Source of the DNA: a virus
Strand: one strand, 5' to 3'
DNA: 64,000 nt
IMG/VR virus record: IMGVR_UViG_3300036861_000330
Coordinates: 39,157-103,156 of that record
Made by a program: the position numbers and the translations under genes
Shown: in pieces, positions 17,049 through 24,865 of the stretch
Layout: the number at the start of each line of letters is the position of its first letter
Numbering within the stretch: position 1 is the stretch's first letter
Notes under the pieces: model-generated
The model's input: the letters and a program-made list of their open reading frames with translations, nothing else
The model's database searches: none
Told to the model about the DNA's origin: nothing

Positions 17049-17390
17049 ATGTTCAACGCAGATCTGGCAAGACTTGCAATCAAAGAAATTGAAGCCAACC
17101 CACAGGAGTGGTCTCAGGAGGTCTGGCGCTGTGAGACAGGGTACTGTTTTGCTGGGTTTGTCGCGCTGGCAGCAGGTGCGCAGTGGGTGAATCCAACGCT
17201 CAATGAAGATGAAGACGATGATGATGACAACAATGTCATTACACCTGATGGCAGGATATTGTCGTCATCCGACTATGCACGGGAGGTTCTTGGTGTTGGG
17301 GCCGCCGAGAGCGCCGAGCTGTTTTGGGGCGGCAATACCATCAGCAGTTTAAAGTATCAGGTGGGTCAACTCGCTAAAAGGCATGGGTAA
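17049..17390 (+). CDS. Hypothetical protein with an acidic strip
   Basis: This 113-residue protein starts at ATG. WRCETGYCFAGFVALAAGAQW and the later SDYAREVLGVGAAESAELFWGGNTI resemble a family of small actinophage proteins of unknown role. A run of acidic residues (EDEDDDDDNN) lies between. Stop overlaps the next start (TAATG). Confidence 0.65.
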   Translation: MFNADLARLAIKEIEANPQEWSQEVWRCETGYCFAGFVALAAGAQWVNPTLNEDEDDDDDNNVITPDGRILSSSDYAREVLGVGAAESAELFWGGNTISSLKYQVGQLAKRHG

Positions 17391-17734
17391 TGGCAACGTT
17401 TCGAACGATGGCAGAGATCAACAACCAAATGGGCATTGATGCAGCAAAAGAACTTGTTTGTAAGTACCTTGACGACCTGCCAACCGACACAACCGATGCA
17501 ATTGCTGCGTACTTACGGACTCGCGGGGTCACTGGCCAGCGTGTTAACCCTTCGCGATGCGTTCTTGCACAATGGCTTAGCGATATGACAGGGCTTTATA
17601 TCCTTATAGGCATGATGGTTCATATACGCTTAACCAGTAATGCTTATGTAGCGACCGTCGTAGCACTTCCGAAAACAGCTCAACTGTTCATGCACGAATT
17701 TGATGCTGGCCTCTTTCCAGATCTTGCCGAGTGA
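17390..17734 (+). CDS. Hypothetical protein
   Basis: This 114-residue protein is coupled to the upstream gene by TAATG. It begins with a helical region (ELVCKYLDDLPTDTTDAIAAYLRTRG) and continues with SRCVLAQWLSDMTG, a pattern recalling small phage proteins near the one upstream. The second half is hydrophobic with one weak membrane-like stretch. No function assigned. Confidence 0.6.
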   Translation: MATFRTMAEINNQMGIDAAKELVCKYLDDLPTDTTDAIAAYLRTRGVTGQRVNPSRCVLAQWLSDMTGLYILIGMMVHIRLTSNAYVATVVALPKTAQLFMHEFDAGLFPDLAE

Positions 17735-17745
17735 AGGAGTGTATA

Positions 17746-18054
17746 GTGGCGCTGAAGTTTCCGTGGAACCTCTTTTATGAACCAACTGATCTCCGGATGG
17801 ACAGCACCCCAATGGGAGGTGGACGTTCGCTTGGAGGTATACTACTTGGTGCTGCGGTGACAGCAGTGGCAGCCGGTGTTGGGCGCAGCCAAGGGAGAAG
17901 CAGCAGTGGGCAAAGACTAGCACAGCAGCATTCGCTGGTTGGTATGGCTCCACTTGCGAAGCCGCAAGGAACCAAGCTTGGCGACTATGACACGAATGTC
18001 TGGAACACTCGTCGCCAGTGGCCCAGTGAAGCGCACAACCAACAATGGAAGTGA
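17746..18054 (+). CDS. Small protein with glycine/alanine hydrophobic segment
   Basis: This protein of 102 residues starts at GTG with GAAGGAG upstream. Residues ~25-45 (GGGRSLGGILLGAAVTAVAAGVG) form a possible membrane or glycine-zipper segment, followed by a basic, low-complexity tail. Unknown function; it stands before the DUF397-like gene. Confidence 0.55.
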   Translation: MALKFPWNLFYEPTDLRMDSTPMGGGRSLGGILLGAAVTAVAAGVGRSQGRSSSGQRLAQQHSLVGMAPLAKPQGTKLGDYDTNVWNTRRQWPSEAHNQQWK

Positions 18055-18056
18055 GT

Positions 18057-18560
18057 ATGGACCGGCAATGGCACAAGAGTACACTCAGTGCTCAAACCAA
18101 CTGTGTCGAAGTGTGGCACAAGAGCACCTACAGCGGAGTCAACGCCTGTGTTGAAATGTGGCGCAAGAGCACCAGGAGCGGCACTAAAGAATGCGTCGAG
18201 GTCGGCATGGAAGATGAAGAAATTCATGTCCGTGACTCCAAAGACCGTGACGGGCCAGTGCTGGTCTTTACTGGAAAGGAATGGGATGCATTTCTTGCAG
18301 GGGTAAAAGCTGGCGAGTTTGATCGCAAGCTCATAGTGGGGAGGGCAGCAGCAGGAACAGGTTATAAATGGGGAGGGGAGGAAGAACTTATGACTGCTGG
18401 CCATGCCTTTATCGCTGAGTTCGAGCGAGAGTTCGGTCCCGTTCCAGAGGAAGTTCTCGCCGAAGTCCAGCGAAATTGGCGCAAGGCCACCCGGAGTGGC
18501 ACTAATGCGGCCGGCGTGAAGGATGGCGAGTTCGATCTCCAACAGAAGGGTTCTGCATGA
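18057..18560 (+). CDS. DUF397-like protein with tandem WxKSTxS motifs
   Basis: The 167-residue protein contains a DUF397 core: WRKSTRSGTKECVEV, then VRDSKDRDGPVLVFTGKEWDAF and a GEFD end. Two further copies of the first strip stand ahead of it (WHKSTLSAQTNCVEV and WHKSTYSGVNACVEM) and a fourth, degenerate one follows (WRKATRSGTNAA...GEFD). DUF397 proteins of Streptomyces usually have one copy and partner with a helix-turn-helix (Scr1/WhiJ-type) regulator. No partner is encoded here, so the phage protein may engage host regulators. Start ATG 18057 has a GGAAGTGAG nearby. Confidence 0.75.
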   Translation: MDRQWHKSTLSAQTNCVEVWHKSTYSGVNACVEMWRKSTRSGTKECVEVGMEDEEIHVRDSKDRDGPVLVFTGKEWDAFLAGVKAGEFDRKLIVGRAAAGTGYKWGGEEELMTAGHAFIAEFEREFGPVPEEVLAEVQRNWRKATRSGTNAAGVKDGEFDLQQKGSA

Positions 18561-20638
18561 CGACGCGACTCCGTCCGTACTGGCCACTGCTGGTCATTGT
18601 TGCGGTGCTTGCAGCAGCGATGGCAACAATGGCCCCGCCAGCACATGCTGACACGCTTCAAGTTGACTGTACGAACACCACATACGTTGACGGCACCAAC
18701 AACACCCAGAAGAAGAAAAACTTTGGCTCCGCGACGGATCTGGTCATCAAAGGGACGACCAAGTTTGCATTTGTCGAGTGTGTGGTTGCTGGTGTGCCTA
18801 CAGGCGCAACCAGTATAAGTGGCACGCTGAATGTTTTCAGCCGTTCCGTGAACACAGCGCACACCGTTCGGTTGCATAACCAACCGACTGCATGGGTTGA
18901 GAACACTGTCACCTGGAACACATTGCACACCTTTGATGCCGCCGTGTTGGCCAGCGCACCTGGGGACCTGGTTCCCGGCGCTGGCGAGTCTGTGAACCTG
19001 CTGGCATCGACAGTGACAGGCAATGGTACGTTCCGCTTTGCCCTTGACACAACTACGACCACCGACCAGTTTTACGCCAGTGACGACTACACAACTGACA
19101 TCACCCGCCGACCGAAGCTGACGGTTACTTACACACCAGCACCGCCGCCACCAACCCCGCCAACAGTGACGACCGGTGCAGCCAGCAACATTACGGAAAC
19201 TAGTGTCACATTGAACGGCACGGTCAACCCAAACGGTGCAGCGACTACGTGCCATTTCGACTACGGTACAACGACCGGCTACGGCAGCGTGACGCCTGAT
19301 GACACCTCACCAGGATCAGGGACTACCGCAGTGCCAGTGTTAGCGAACGTAACTGGCCTGACTGCGAATACGCTCTACCACTTCCGGTTGTCCTGTACGA
19401 ACTTGGCTGGTACCACAAACGGGTCGGACGCTACGTTCACAACTACGTCAACACCACCGCCTAGCTGCATCCATACCGCCGACTACGGCACGCCAGCCCT
19501 CGCTGTTACGGCTACACCAGTGGATGGTTGTCTGATTGTTGATGCAAACTACACATTAACCAGTAGCCTCACCATCAACAAGTCGATGCAACTGCTGTGT
19601 CAGACGACTGGCACCGGGTTTAATGCACCAAATGGTGGTGCATTTGGTGGTCTTATCAGGATCAACAATGGTACGACCGGTGTTGACGAAGTCACCGTCG
19701 ATGGGTGCGAACTGTACGGGACTGGCGCGATTACGACAGGGCTCCAAGCGGTTACAACTGGTGGAGTTGTCGGCTGCGACGTTCCCGTCACTGGCTGCAT
19801 GTTCGGTGCAAAACTGCAACACCTAAATATGCACAACATTGGGTCTGGGTACCAGACTAGCTCGGGAAGCCCTCAGCGGTTCGTGTACCTGACGGACTCG
19901 AACTGCCACGACGTGGAAGGGTCGTGTGCTGGATTCTTCGGGTCAAGTGAGTTCGACATCTCGATCCTGCGTAACACGTTTACGAATACTCAAGTTGGTG
20001 GCCGGACAGGGAATGCTGCCATTCAGACCGGTGGCACAACGAGCAATGCTCATGGTCGGTTCACCATTCAGGGCAACATGATCACCAACCCCGCGCCATG
20101 CACGGTCAATAAGGTTGGTATTGGGCTTGACCAGATTAGCAACTCGCTAATCGGTGGGATAACGGCAACGCCAGGAACCGGTGACGGGAACCTCTACGAG
20201 CACTGCCTGCCAAGCGGCGCATCTGGCGAGGGTATCGTCGTCAACGGCCCCAACAACCAGATCAAGGGCAACAAGGTCCTGGGTGTGGGGAACGGCAGCA
20301 TCACGCTTATTACGTATGGCAACCCGAACCAGGCCAACACCAACAACGTGTTAGACAACAACTACACCGACGGACTTGGGCTGACTGGTGGCCAAGGTAT
20401 TGCACTGTCGTTCCCGAGCGCAGCACTTGGTGGTGCAACTCCGGTCACGGGCCTGCGGGTCACCAACAGTACCCATATCAACCAGCCGTTTGGACTCCAA
20501 GCCTACGGCTACGGCGGAGGGACCGTGCTGCCTGGCTCCGACAACCAGGCCAACAACAACAACTTCGGCAACGGCTGCGCATGGGACGTGGTTGTTCATA
20601 CCGGCACAGGGAATACCCCCACATCATGCGACGCATAA
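18557..20638 (+). CDS. Large secreted protein: DNRLRE-like, Fn3-like and beta-helix parts
   Basis: This 693-residue protein has a signal peptide (PYWPLLVIVAVLAAAMATMA, cleavage likely after AHA). Residues ~35-195 resemble DNRLRE-type stalk domains found in actinobacterial exoproteins; a proline-rich hinge (PAPPPPTPPT) leads to an Fn3-like domain (VTTGAASNITETSVTLNGTV...); the last ~350 residues have right-handed beta-helix-like repeats (GSSEFDISILRNTF, IQGNMITN, GPNNQIKGNKVLG). It would be exported and might bind or modify surface glycans. It overlaps the DUF397-like gene by four bases and starts the run of five exported proteins. Confidence 0.75.
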   Translation: MTTRLRPYWPLLVIVAVLAAAMATMAPPAHADTLQVDCTNTTYVDGTNNTQKKKNFGSATDLVIKGTTKFAFVECVVAGVPTGATSISGTLNVFSRSVNTAHTVRLHNQPTAWVENTVTWNTLHTFDAAVLASAPGDLVPGAGESVNLLASTVTGNGTFRFALDTTTTTDQFYASDDYTTDITRRPKLTVTYTPAPPPPTPPTVTTGAASNITETSVTLNGTVNPNGAATTCHFDYGTTTGYGSVTPDDTSPGSGTTAVPVLANVTGLTANTLYHFRLSCTNLAGTTNGSDATFTTTSTPPPSCIHTADYGTPALAVTATPVDGCLIVDANYTLTSSLTINKSMQLLCQTTGTGFNAPNGGAFGGLIRINNGTTGVDEVTVDGCELYGTGAITTGLQAVTTGGVVGCDVPVTGCMFGAKLQHLNMHNIGSGYQTSSGSPQRFVYLTDSNCHDVEGSCAGFFGSSEFDISILRNTFTNTQVGGRTGNAAIQTGGTTSNAHGRFTIQGNMITNPAPCTVNKVGIGLDQISNSLIGGITATPGTGDGNLYEHCLPSGASGEGIVVNGPNNQIKGNKVLGVGNGSITLITYGNPNQANTNNVLDNNYTDGLGLTGGQGIALSFPSAALGGATPVTGLRVTNSTHINQPFGLQAYGYGGGTVLPGSDNQANNNNFGNGCAWDVVVHTGTGNTPTSCDA

Positions 20639-20649
20639 GGGGAACCAAC

Positions 20650-21162
20650 ATGACCCAGCGAGTGGTACAGCCCAGCATCAGAACGGCGATAGCACTACTG
20701 TCAGTAACTATTGTGATGTTGGTGGGTCTGCTGGTCGCCACACAGCAACCAGCAGATGCAACGGTCTTTAGTTGCAAGACCTCACAAACGTCATACCGAG
20801 GCTGGTCAACATCGGCGCGGCTGTGTGCTGAGCACGGCGCAGGCTGGTACCGAAGCTGGGCTCAGGCACAGACATGGAACACCGCGACGGGCGCTGGGGT
20901 CGCAGCGAACTACTCCTTCACCGACCTGTCGCTGTGGTACTACTGCAACACAGGTATATGCTATGCGTACGACTTTGTTGACCGGAGCGGGTTCGTCGGA
21001 GTGTTGGTCGCGACCACGCACGGCAACAACATCGGCTGCCCAGGTGCCAGCAATACGGGGAAGGTCGATATCGTCTCTGTGAACACACGCTACCCAGACG
21101 GGGTGCTGCGAAGCTGGTCGCCTGCCGAGGCGACCGGGATCGCATTCAACAGTAATTGTTGA
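20650..21162 (+). CDS. Secreted cysteine-containing protein
   Basis: This 170-residue protein has a signal peptide (TAIALLSVTIVMLVGLLVAT, cleavage near ADA). The mature part has six cysteines, many aromatic residues (WYRSWAQAQTW, LSLWYYC) and no catalytic pattern that I recognise. Its small, disulphide-rich form suits a surface or secreted binding protein. Start ATG follows GGGGAACC. Confidence 0.7.
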   Translation: MTQRVVQPSIRTAIALLSVTIVMLVGLLVATQQPADATVFSCKTSQTSYRGWSTSARLCAEHGAGWYRSWAQAQTWNTATGAGVAANYSFTDLSLWYYCNTGICYAYDFVDRSGFVGVLVATTHGNNIGCPGASNTGKVDIVSVNTRYPDGVLRSWSPAEATGIAFNSNC

Positions 21163-21168
21163 CCCTCC

Positions 21169-21203
21169 TAGCACAACACCTGAGTAGGGAGGTGGTCGTG
21201 CTA
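21169..21203 (+). other. Intergenic hairpin 1 of the secreted cluster
   Basis: TAGCAC (21169-21174) pairs with GTGCTA (21198-21203) and CACCT (21177-21181) with AGGTG (21190-21194), an interrupted stem of 11 bp. It follows the secreted gene ending at 21162. Confidence 0.6.
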
Positions 21204-21229
21204 TAGGGGACTGCGCCGGGAGCACATGG

Positions 21230-21293
21230 GCAGGTGGAGAGAAGTCATCGCATAGTGATGCGGGAAGCAACTTCTGCCGCAAACTCCACCTGC
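21230..21293 (+). other. Intergenic branched hairpin 2
   Basis: GCAGGTGGAG (21230-21239) pairs with CTCCACCTGC (21284-21293). Inside, GAAGT pairs with ACTTC, and CGCAT-AGTG-ATGCG forms a terminal hairpin. It ends 30 bases before the next start, so it is not a simple terminator; RNA stability or translation control are alternatives. Confidence 0.65.
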
Positions 21294-21323
21294 TCAGCCA
21301 TTTTGTTGACGAAAGGGTACGGC

Positions 21324-22301
21324 ATGTCCAAGGCAGTACATCGCAGAGCAGTTACTCTCGCAGCAGTTATCGCGCTGTTGCTTGGTGCATTTGTACTGAT
21401 CAATGGGGCAGGTGGTGGCGGAAGGGCGAATGCCGTCGTACCGCCAAGCGCAACTTCGCAGCACTTCCCAGCGCATGTGCACACTGACCGTGGAGGGTTT
21501 GCGACCCTCAACCTTCAGGTGCCAGTGAGCCCAGCCAACGTTGTCATCAAGGTGGCAGCCGGTGGGACACACCTTGCTGGGGAGGATCCCAGCTTTGCGA
21601 CGGTGAACTTCGCAGGGTATGTGGACTCGGACACGATCCGTGTTCGCATCATTGGCTGGCATGCCATTGTCAGTACTGGTCGCGCAGAGTTCCGGTACTA
21701 CTCAAATAAGGACGCAGACCTGTTCGTGGACGTGTACGAGCGGACTGCTGGCCCTGTCCCACCAACTACTGCACCACCAACTACTGCACCACCAACTACT
21801 GCACCACCAACTACTGCACCACCAACCACTGCACCAACTCCGACAACTGTCCCCCCAACTACTACACCACCAACCAGTGCCGACCTGGCAGCCGGCAAGT
21901 CAGTGACTCCAACGACTGCCAAGGTTGGCGAAACTGTTATCTACACGCTGTCCGTCAAGAACAATGGGCCACTGGCTGCTGTCGGCACGGTGATCAAGGA
22001 CAAGCTGCCAGCCGGTTTGAAGGTGGTCGATACAGCTACAAATCCACTGCCACTTAACTGCTCTGTCACCGGTGACCCAGCGACAACTGGCCAGACTGTG
22101 CTCTGCACACAGGGTGGGGTCGCTGTTGGCGCTACTGAGACAGATGTCGTCAAGGCTACAGTAGTCGCCCCAGCCACTCCCGGTAACACCCTTACCAACA
22201 CCGTCGGAGTGGATGCCAGTACGGATGACGCTGTTAGTGGCAACAACTCCGCAACGGCATCAGTGATCGTGCTGTCAACTCCACCTCCCGCAATCGGTTA
22301 A
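21324..22301 (+). CDS. Secreted DUF11-domain protein with PTTAP repeats
   Basis: The 325-residue protein has a signal peptide (AVTLAAVIALLLGAFVLING), an N-terminal beta domain, a linker of about six PPTTA/PPTTV repeats, and a C-terminal DUF11-type domain (AGKSVTPTTAKVGETVIYTLSVKNNGPLAA... cut here), a fold of bacterial surface proteins. No sortase signal is present. The repeat DNA (ACCAACTACTGC copies) is nearly identical between copies and so young. ATG start with GAAAGGG. Confidence 0.75.
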   Translation: MSKAVHRRAVTLAAVIALLLGAFVLINGAGGGGRANAVVPPSATSQHFPAHVHTDRGGFATLNLQVPVSPANVVIKVAAGGTHLAGEDPSFATVNFAGYVDSDTIRVRIIGWHAIVSTGRAEFRYYSNKDADLFVDVYERTAGPVPPTTAPPTTAPPTTAPPTTAPPTTAPTPTTVPPTTTPPTSADLAAGKSVTPTTAKVGETVIYTLSVKNNGPLAAVGTVIKDKLPAGLKVVDTATNPLPLNCSVTGDPATTGQTVLCTQGGVAVGATETDVVKATVVAPATPGNTLTNTVGVDASTDDAVSGNNSATASVIVLSTPPPAIG

Positions 22302-22307
22302 CCAAAC

Positions 22308-22377
22308 GTGACGGGGCAGAGCAAACACGAATACGGTGTGCCAGTTGCGTGAGCGGCAACCAGCTCTGCCCCGTCAC
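22308..22377 (+). other. Intergenic 15-bp hairpin 3
   Basis: GTGACGGGGCAGAGC (22308-22322) and GCTCTGCCCCGTCAC (22363-22377) pair perfectly; GTTGC and GCAAC form an inner stem. It lies between two exported-protein genes, 15 bases before the next start. Confidence 0.7.
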
Positions 22378-22392
22378 CAACCTAGAAAGGGC

Positions 22393-23226
22393 ATGATGCG
22401 TCGTCGAATTCTCCCAGTTGTTGCGTTTCTCGTCCTGGCCTTCGTCGCAGGTATTGCAGTCGCGGCATCCCCTGGATGGCTTGTACGAACCGACTACTCG
22501 CACAGTTTAAACGACGATCCAATCCTGCTCCCAGGACAACCAGGCGCGAGCCATTTGCACGACTTTTTGTGCAATACCAGCACTAATGCCAACTCGACGT
22601 TTGCCAGCATGCAAGCTGCGGCAACCAACTGTCAGATTGCAGCAGAAAAGGCTGGAATCTGGGCACCAGCGCTATATCAGAACGGCGTGAAGGTTAACCC
22701 AACCGGTGTCAGTACTCGCCAGCAAAATTATTATCGCGATAACAACTTGACGGTTGGAACGCCAGTTGAACCATTCCCGTCTGACTTCCGGATGATTGCT
22801 GGTAATGCCAATGCCACCAGCGAAGCAACGAACCCCAAGCTAGGGAGCGAACTGTACTGGGGCTGCTCAGACAATTCTGTGCCTGGAAAGCCAAAAGCAC
22901 CCCCTGCCTCTTGCCCAACTGGGATTATCTCCCTCCATGTTGGGTTCCCGAACTGCTGGAATGGCGTGAAAGACCCAACGAACGACACACCAAACCTGAA
23001 ATACCCATCTGGTGGCGTGTGTCCAGCAGGCTTTACTCGAAAGTTGCCACGTTACATTCTACGTCTGGAATATCCAGTCGGGACCACAACGGGAACCATC
23101 ACGCTGAGTTCTGGGCCGTACTACACTGTCCATGCGGACTACTGGTTCGTCTGGGATGAAGTGCGCTTCAACGAGCTGGTACAAAATTGCCTGAATGCTG
23201 ACGTAGACTGCGGAACCAACCCCTAA
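22393..23226 (+). CDS. Secreted DUF1996-domain protein
   Basis: The 277-residue protein has a signal peptide (ILPVVAFLVLAFVAGIAVAA). The mature protein matches DUF1996: SHLHDFLCNTS near the start, AGIWAPALYQNG, a cluster with CPTGIISLHVGFPNCWNG, and a C-terminal HADYWFVWDE. The family is known from fungi and actinomycetes as exported proteins of unknown role. A metal or sugar site from the conserved His and Asp residues is possible. ATG start after AGAAAGGGC. Confidence 0.8.
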   Translation: MMRRRILPVVAFLVLAFVAGIAVAASPGWLVRTDYSHSLNDDPILLPGQPGASHLHDFLCNTSTNANSTFASMQAAATNCQIAAEKAGIWAPALYQNGVKVNPTGVSTRQQNYYRDNNLTVGTPVEPFPSDFRMIAGNANATSEATNPKLGSELYWGCSDNSVPGKPKAPPASCPTGIISLHVGFPNCWNGVKDPTNDTPNLKYPSGGVCPAGFTRKLPRYILRLEYPVGTTTGTITLSSGPYYTVHADYWFVWDEVRFNELVQNCLNADVDCGTNP

Positions 23227-23237
23227 CAGGAGACGTG

Positions 23238-23636
23238 ATGCGGAAACTTTTTGCAAGTACCACGCTGGCAGCATTAGCAGTAGCATTACTGGCATCAACA
23301 GCGCACGCAGCAGTGGACAAGAACTGCGGTGACTACACCTCGAAAGCGGCTGCGCAAGCCGCGTTGAATGCAGATCCATCCGACCCGAACGGCCTTGACG
23401 CACTCCCAGGTCGCGCCGATGGAAACGATGATCGCACAAACGGTGGCCACGGTGATGGGCAGGCATGCGAGTCGTACCCATACCCAGACAGTTCAAGTAC
23501 CGTTACAGGCGGTGGAACGACAAAGGCTGGCTCATTGCCACTTACTGGACCAAGTCCATACGCCCCTGTGGGGTTTGGACTCCTTATTGTTGGCGCAGCG
23601 CTCCTGCTCGCTACACGAAAGGCCCACAGGGGGTGA
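23238..23636 (+). CDS. Sortase-anchored Excalibur-like surface protein
   Basis: The 132-residue protein has a signal peptide (TLAALAVALLASTAHA), an Excalibur-type segment (CGDYTSKAAAQ ... DGNDDRTNGGHGDGQACE, a calcium-binding-like strip), and a C-terminal cell-wall sorting signal: LPLTG, a hydrophobic helix (VGFGLLIVGAALLLAT) and a basic tail RKAHRG. A host sortase would attach it to peptidoglycan. This fixes a Gram-positive host and shows the phage displays protein on the cell surface. Confidence 0.85.
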   Translation: MRKLFASTTLAALAVALLASTAHAAVDKNCGDYTSKAAAQAALNADPSDPNGLDALPGRADGNDDRTNGGHGDGQACESYPYPDSSSTVTGGGTTKAGSLPLTGPSPYAPVGFGLLIVGAALLLATRKAHRG

Positions 23637-23693
23637 TGGCACTGAGCAACAGCACTACATGGAGCTAACGTAGCACAACGTCTATGCAGAAGC

Positions 23694-24200
23694 CGAAAAT
23701 CTAAAGGAACGGCGGCGTTGTAACACACAAAGTCCGACCCTACCTGGAAGGTCTCGCGGCGGCGAGCAGGTAGGGTCGGACATCTTTGGCGCTTAATGAC
23801 CGGACGAAAATCTGTGATACAGTCGGCGCCTATAGAAGCCTCGAAAATCTAACGCTGAAACGGCGTCTATGAACCTGACGAAAATCTAGCCCGACACCGG
23901 CGCCTACGCATGGGACGAAAGTCTGCTCGAACCTCGGCGCCTATTAGAAGTACGAAAATCTGTGATAGTGTCGGCGCCTACGCGGTTTGCGCAAAGCTAG
24001 AGTGTACGCGGCGCCTGCTACATTTCGAATGACTAGGGGATCTCGGCGCCTGACACGAACGCGAATATCTACAGCAGGTTCGGCGCCTAGGGACTCTGCG
24101 AAAATCTATATCCGGCTCGGCGCCTAGGGACTTAGCGAAAATCTATATCCCACGCGGCGCCTATGGACTCAGCGAAAATCTAAGTTTGGCCCGGCGCTGT
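23694..24200 (+). repeat. 37-bp repeat array 6a before the tRNA genes
   Basis: GGCG words begin at 23713, 23787, 23824, 23861, 23898, 23935, 23972, 24009, 24044, 24081, 24118, 24155 and 24192, with CGAAAATCTA words between. The last three units share related spacers (GGGACTCTG, GGGACTTAG, TGGACTCAG), a sign of recent duplication and drift. A hairpin takes the place of exactly two periods (23713-23787). tRNA-Cys begins 12 bases after the last word. Confidence 0.92.
23732..23781 (+). terminator. 15-bp hairpin within the array
   Basis: GTCCGACCCTACCTG (23732-23746) and CAGGTAGGGTCGGAC (23767-23781) pair perfectly, with CTCG/CGAG inside the 20-base loop, followed by CATCTTT. It probably terminates the exported-protein operon, although it sits inside the repeat array without disturbing its phase. 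Confidence 0.7.
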
Positions 24201-24203
24201 AGT

Positions 24204-24274
24204 GCCCACGTGGCTGAGTGGTGAGGCGCAGGTCTGCAAAACCTGCTTCCCCGGTTCGATTCCGGGCGTGGGCT
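24204..24274 (+). tRNA. tRNA-Cys (GCA)
   Basis: A full cloverleaf: acceptor GCCCACG/CGTGGGC, D arm, anticodon arm CAGGT-CTGCAAA-ACCTG with anticodon GCA, T arm CCGG-TTCGATT-CCGG. Discriminator T73 suits Cys. CCA is not encoded. It follows a GGCGC repeat word by three bases. Confidence 0.93.
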
Positions 24275-24280
24275 CGTAGA

Positions 24281-24353
24281 GGGGCTGTAGCTCATATGGC
24301 AGAGCGCTGCGTTCGCATCGCAGAGGTAATGGGTTCAATTCCCATCAGCTCCA
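24281..24353 (+). tRNA. tRNA-Ala (CGC)
   Basis: Acceptor GGGGCTG/CAGCTCC has the G3-U70 pair of tRNA-Ala; anticodon arm CTGCG-TTCGCAT-CGCAG gives CGC; T arm ATGGG-TTCAATT-CCCAT; A73. CCA not encoded. Seven bases separate it from tRNA-Cys. Confidence 0.93.
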
Positions 24354-24355
24354 CA

Positions 24356-24401
24356 TGGCGTCTATGCCTGAGGCGAAAATCTGTGCTATTCGCGGCGCCA
24401 G
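24356..24401 (+). repeat. Repeat unit between two tRNA genes
   Basis: Words TGGCGTCTA (24356) and CGGCGCCAG (24393) are exactly 37 apart with GCGAAAATCTG between. One repeat unit is thus the whole spacer between two tRNA genes. Confidence 0.85.
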
Positions 24402-24403
24402 TA

Positions 24404-24477
24404 GGGGCTATAGCTCAATTTGGCAGAGCGCTTGCGTGGCACGCAAGAGGTTGTGGGTTCGAGTCCCACTAGCTCCA
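24404..24477 (+). tRNA. tRNA-Ala (GGC)
   Basis: Acceptor GGGGCTA/TAGCTCC with G3-U70, anticodon arm CTTGC-GTGGCAC-GCAAG giving GGC, T arm GTGGG-TTCGAGT-CCCAC, A73. A CGAAGTATCTA repeat word begins at the next base. Confidence 0.93.
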
Positions 24478-24719
24478 CGAAGTATCTATTTGGCGCCTTT
24501 TCCTCAGTCGGAAGTCTGTCCCTCGCACGGCGCCTATTTCTCTGCGGAAAGCTAATGTACGATCGGCGCCTACTTGGTACTCGGTTATCTAAAGATCTCA
24601 CGGCGCCTGTCTCCGACTCGCGAGTCTATGTAGCTCACGGCGCCTAAGTCGCCACGCAAGTCTCTTTACCTATCGGCGCCTTTGAGAGCCACAACTATCT
24701 AAACAGAACGCAGCTAACA
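24478..24719 (+). repeat. 37-bp repeat array 6b
   Basis: A CGAAGTATCTA word at 24478 follows the tRNA, then GGCGCC words at 24491, 24528, 24564, 24601, 24638 and 24674. The next expected word (24711) is degenerate and tRNA-Pro starts nine bases after that point. Confidence 0.88.
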
Positions 24720-24793
24720 CGGGCGATAGCGAAGCTTGGTATCGCGTCTGGTTTGGGACCAGAAGACCGGGGGTTCAAATCCCTCTCGCCCGA
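24720..24793 (+). tRNA. tRNA-Pro (TGG)
   Basis: Acceptor CGGGCGA/TCGCCCG, anticodon arm TCTGG-TTTGGGA-CCAGA with TGG and G37, T arm GGGGG-TTCAAAT-CCCTC, A73. CCA not encoded. It ends directly against the stop codon of an opposing membrane peptide gene. Confidence 0.93.
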
Positions 24794-24865
24794 CTACGCA
24801 CGGCGAACAAGAAAGACGACCAGTGCAACAACCGCAAGAACAACAAGGATTGTCCAAAGACTCAT
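24794..24865 (-). CDS. 23-residue membrane peptide
   Basis: The frame encodes MSLWTILVVLAVVALVVFL followed by VRRA: one hydrophobic helix with a basic end, of the type seen in small phage lysis or membrane peptides. Its ATG follows directly after the stop of the next upstream gene (TAAATG), indicating coupling. It is the last gene of the virion and lysis transcription unit. Confidence 0.6.
   Translation of the reverse strand: MSLWTILVVLAVVALVVFLVRRA

Noticed and set aside
24218-24647. ORFs across the tRNA cluster
   Set aside because: They cover complete tRNA genes and repeat units and have no recognisable protein features.
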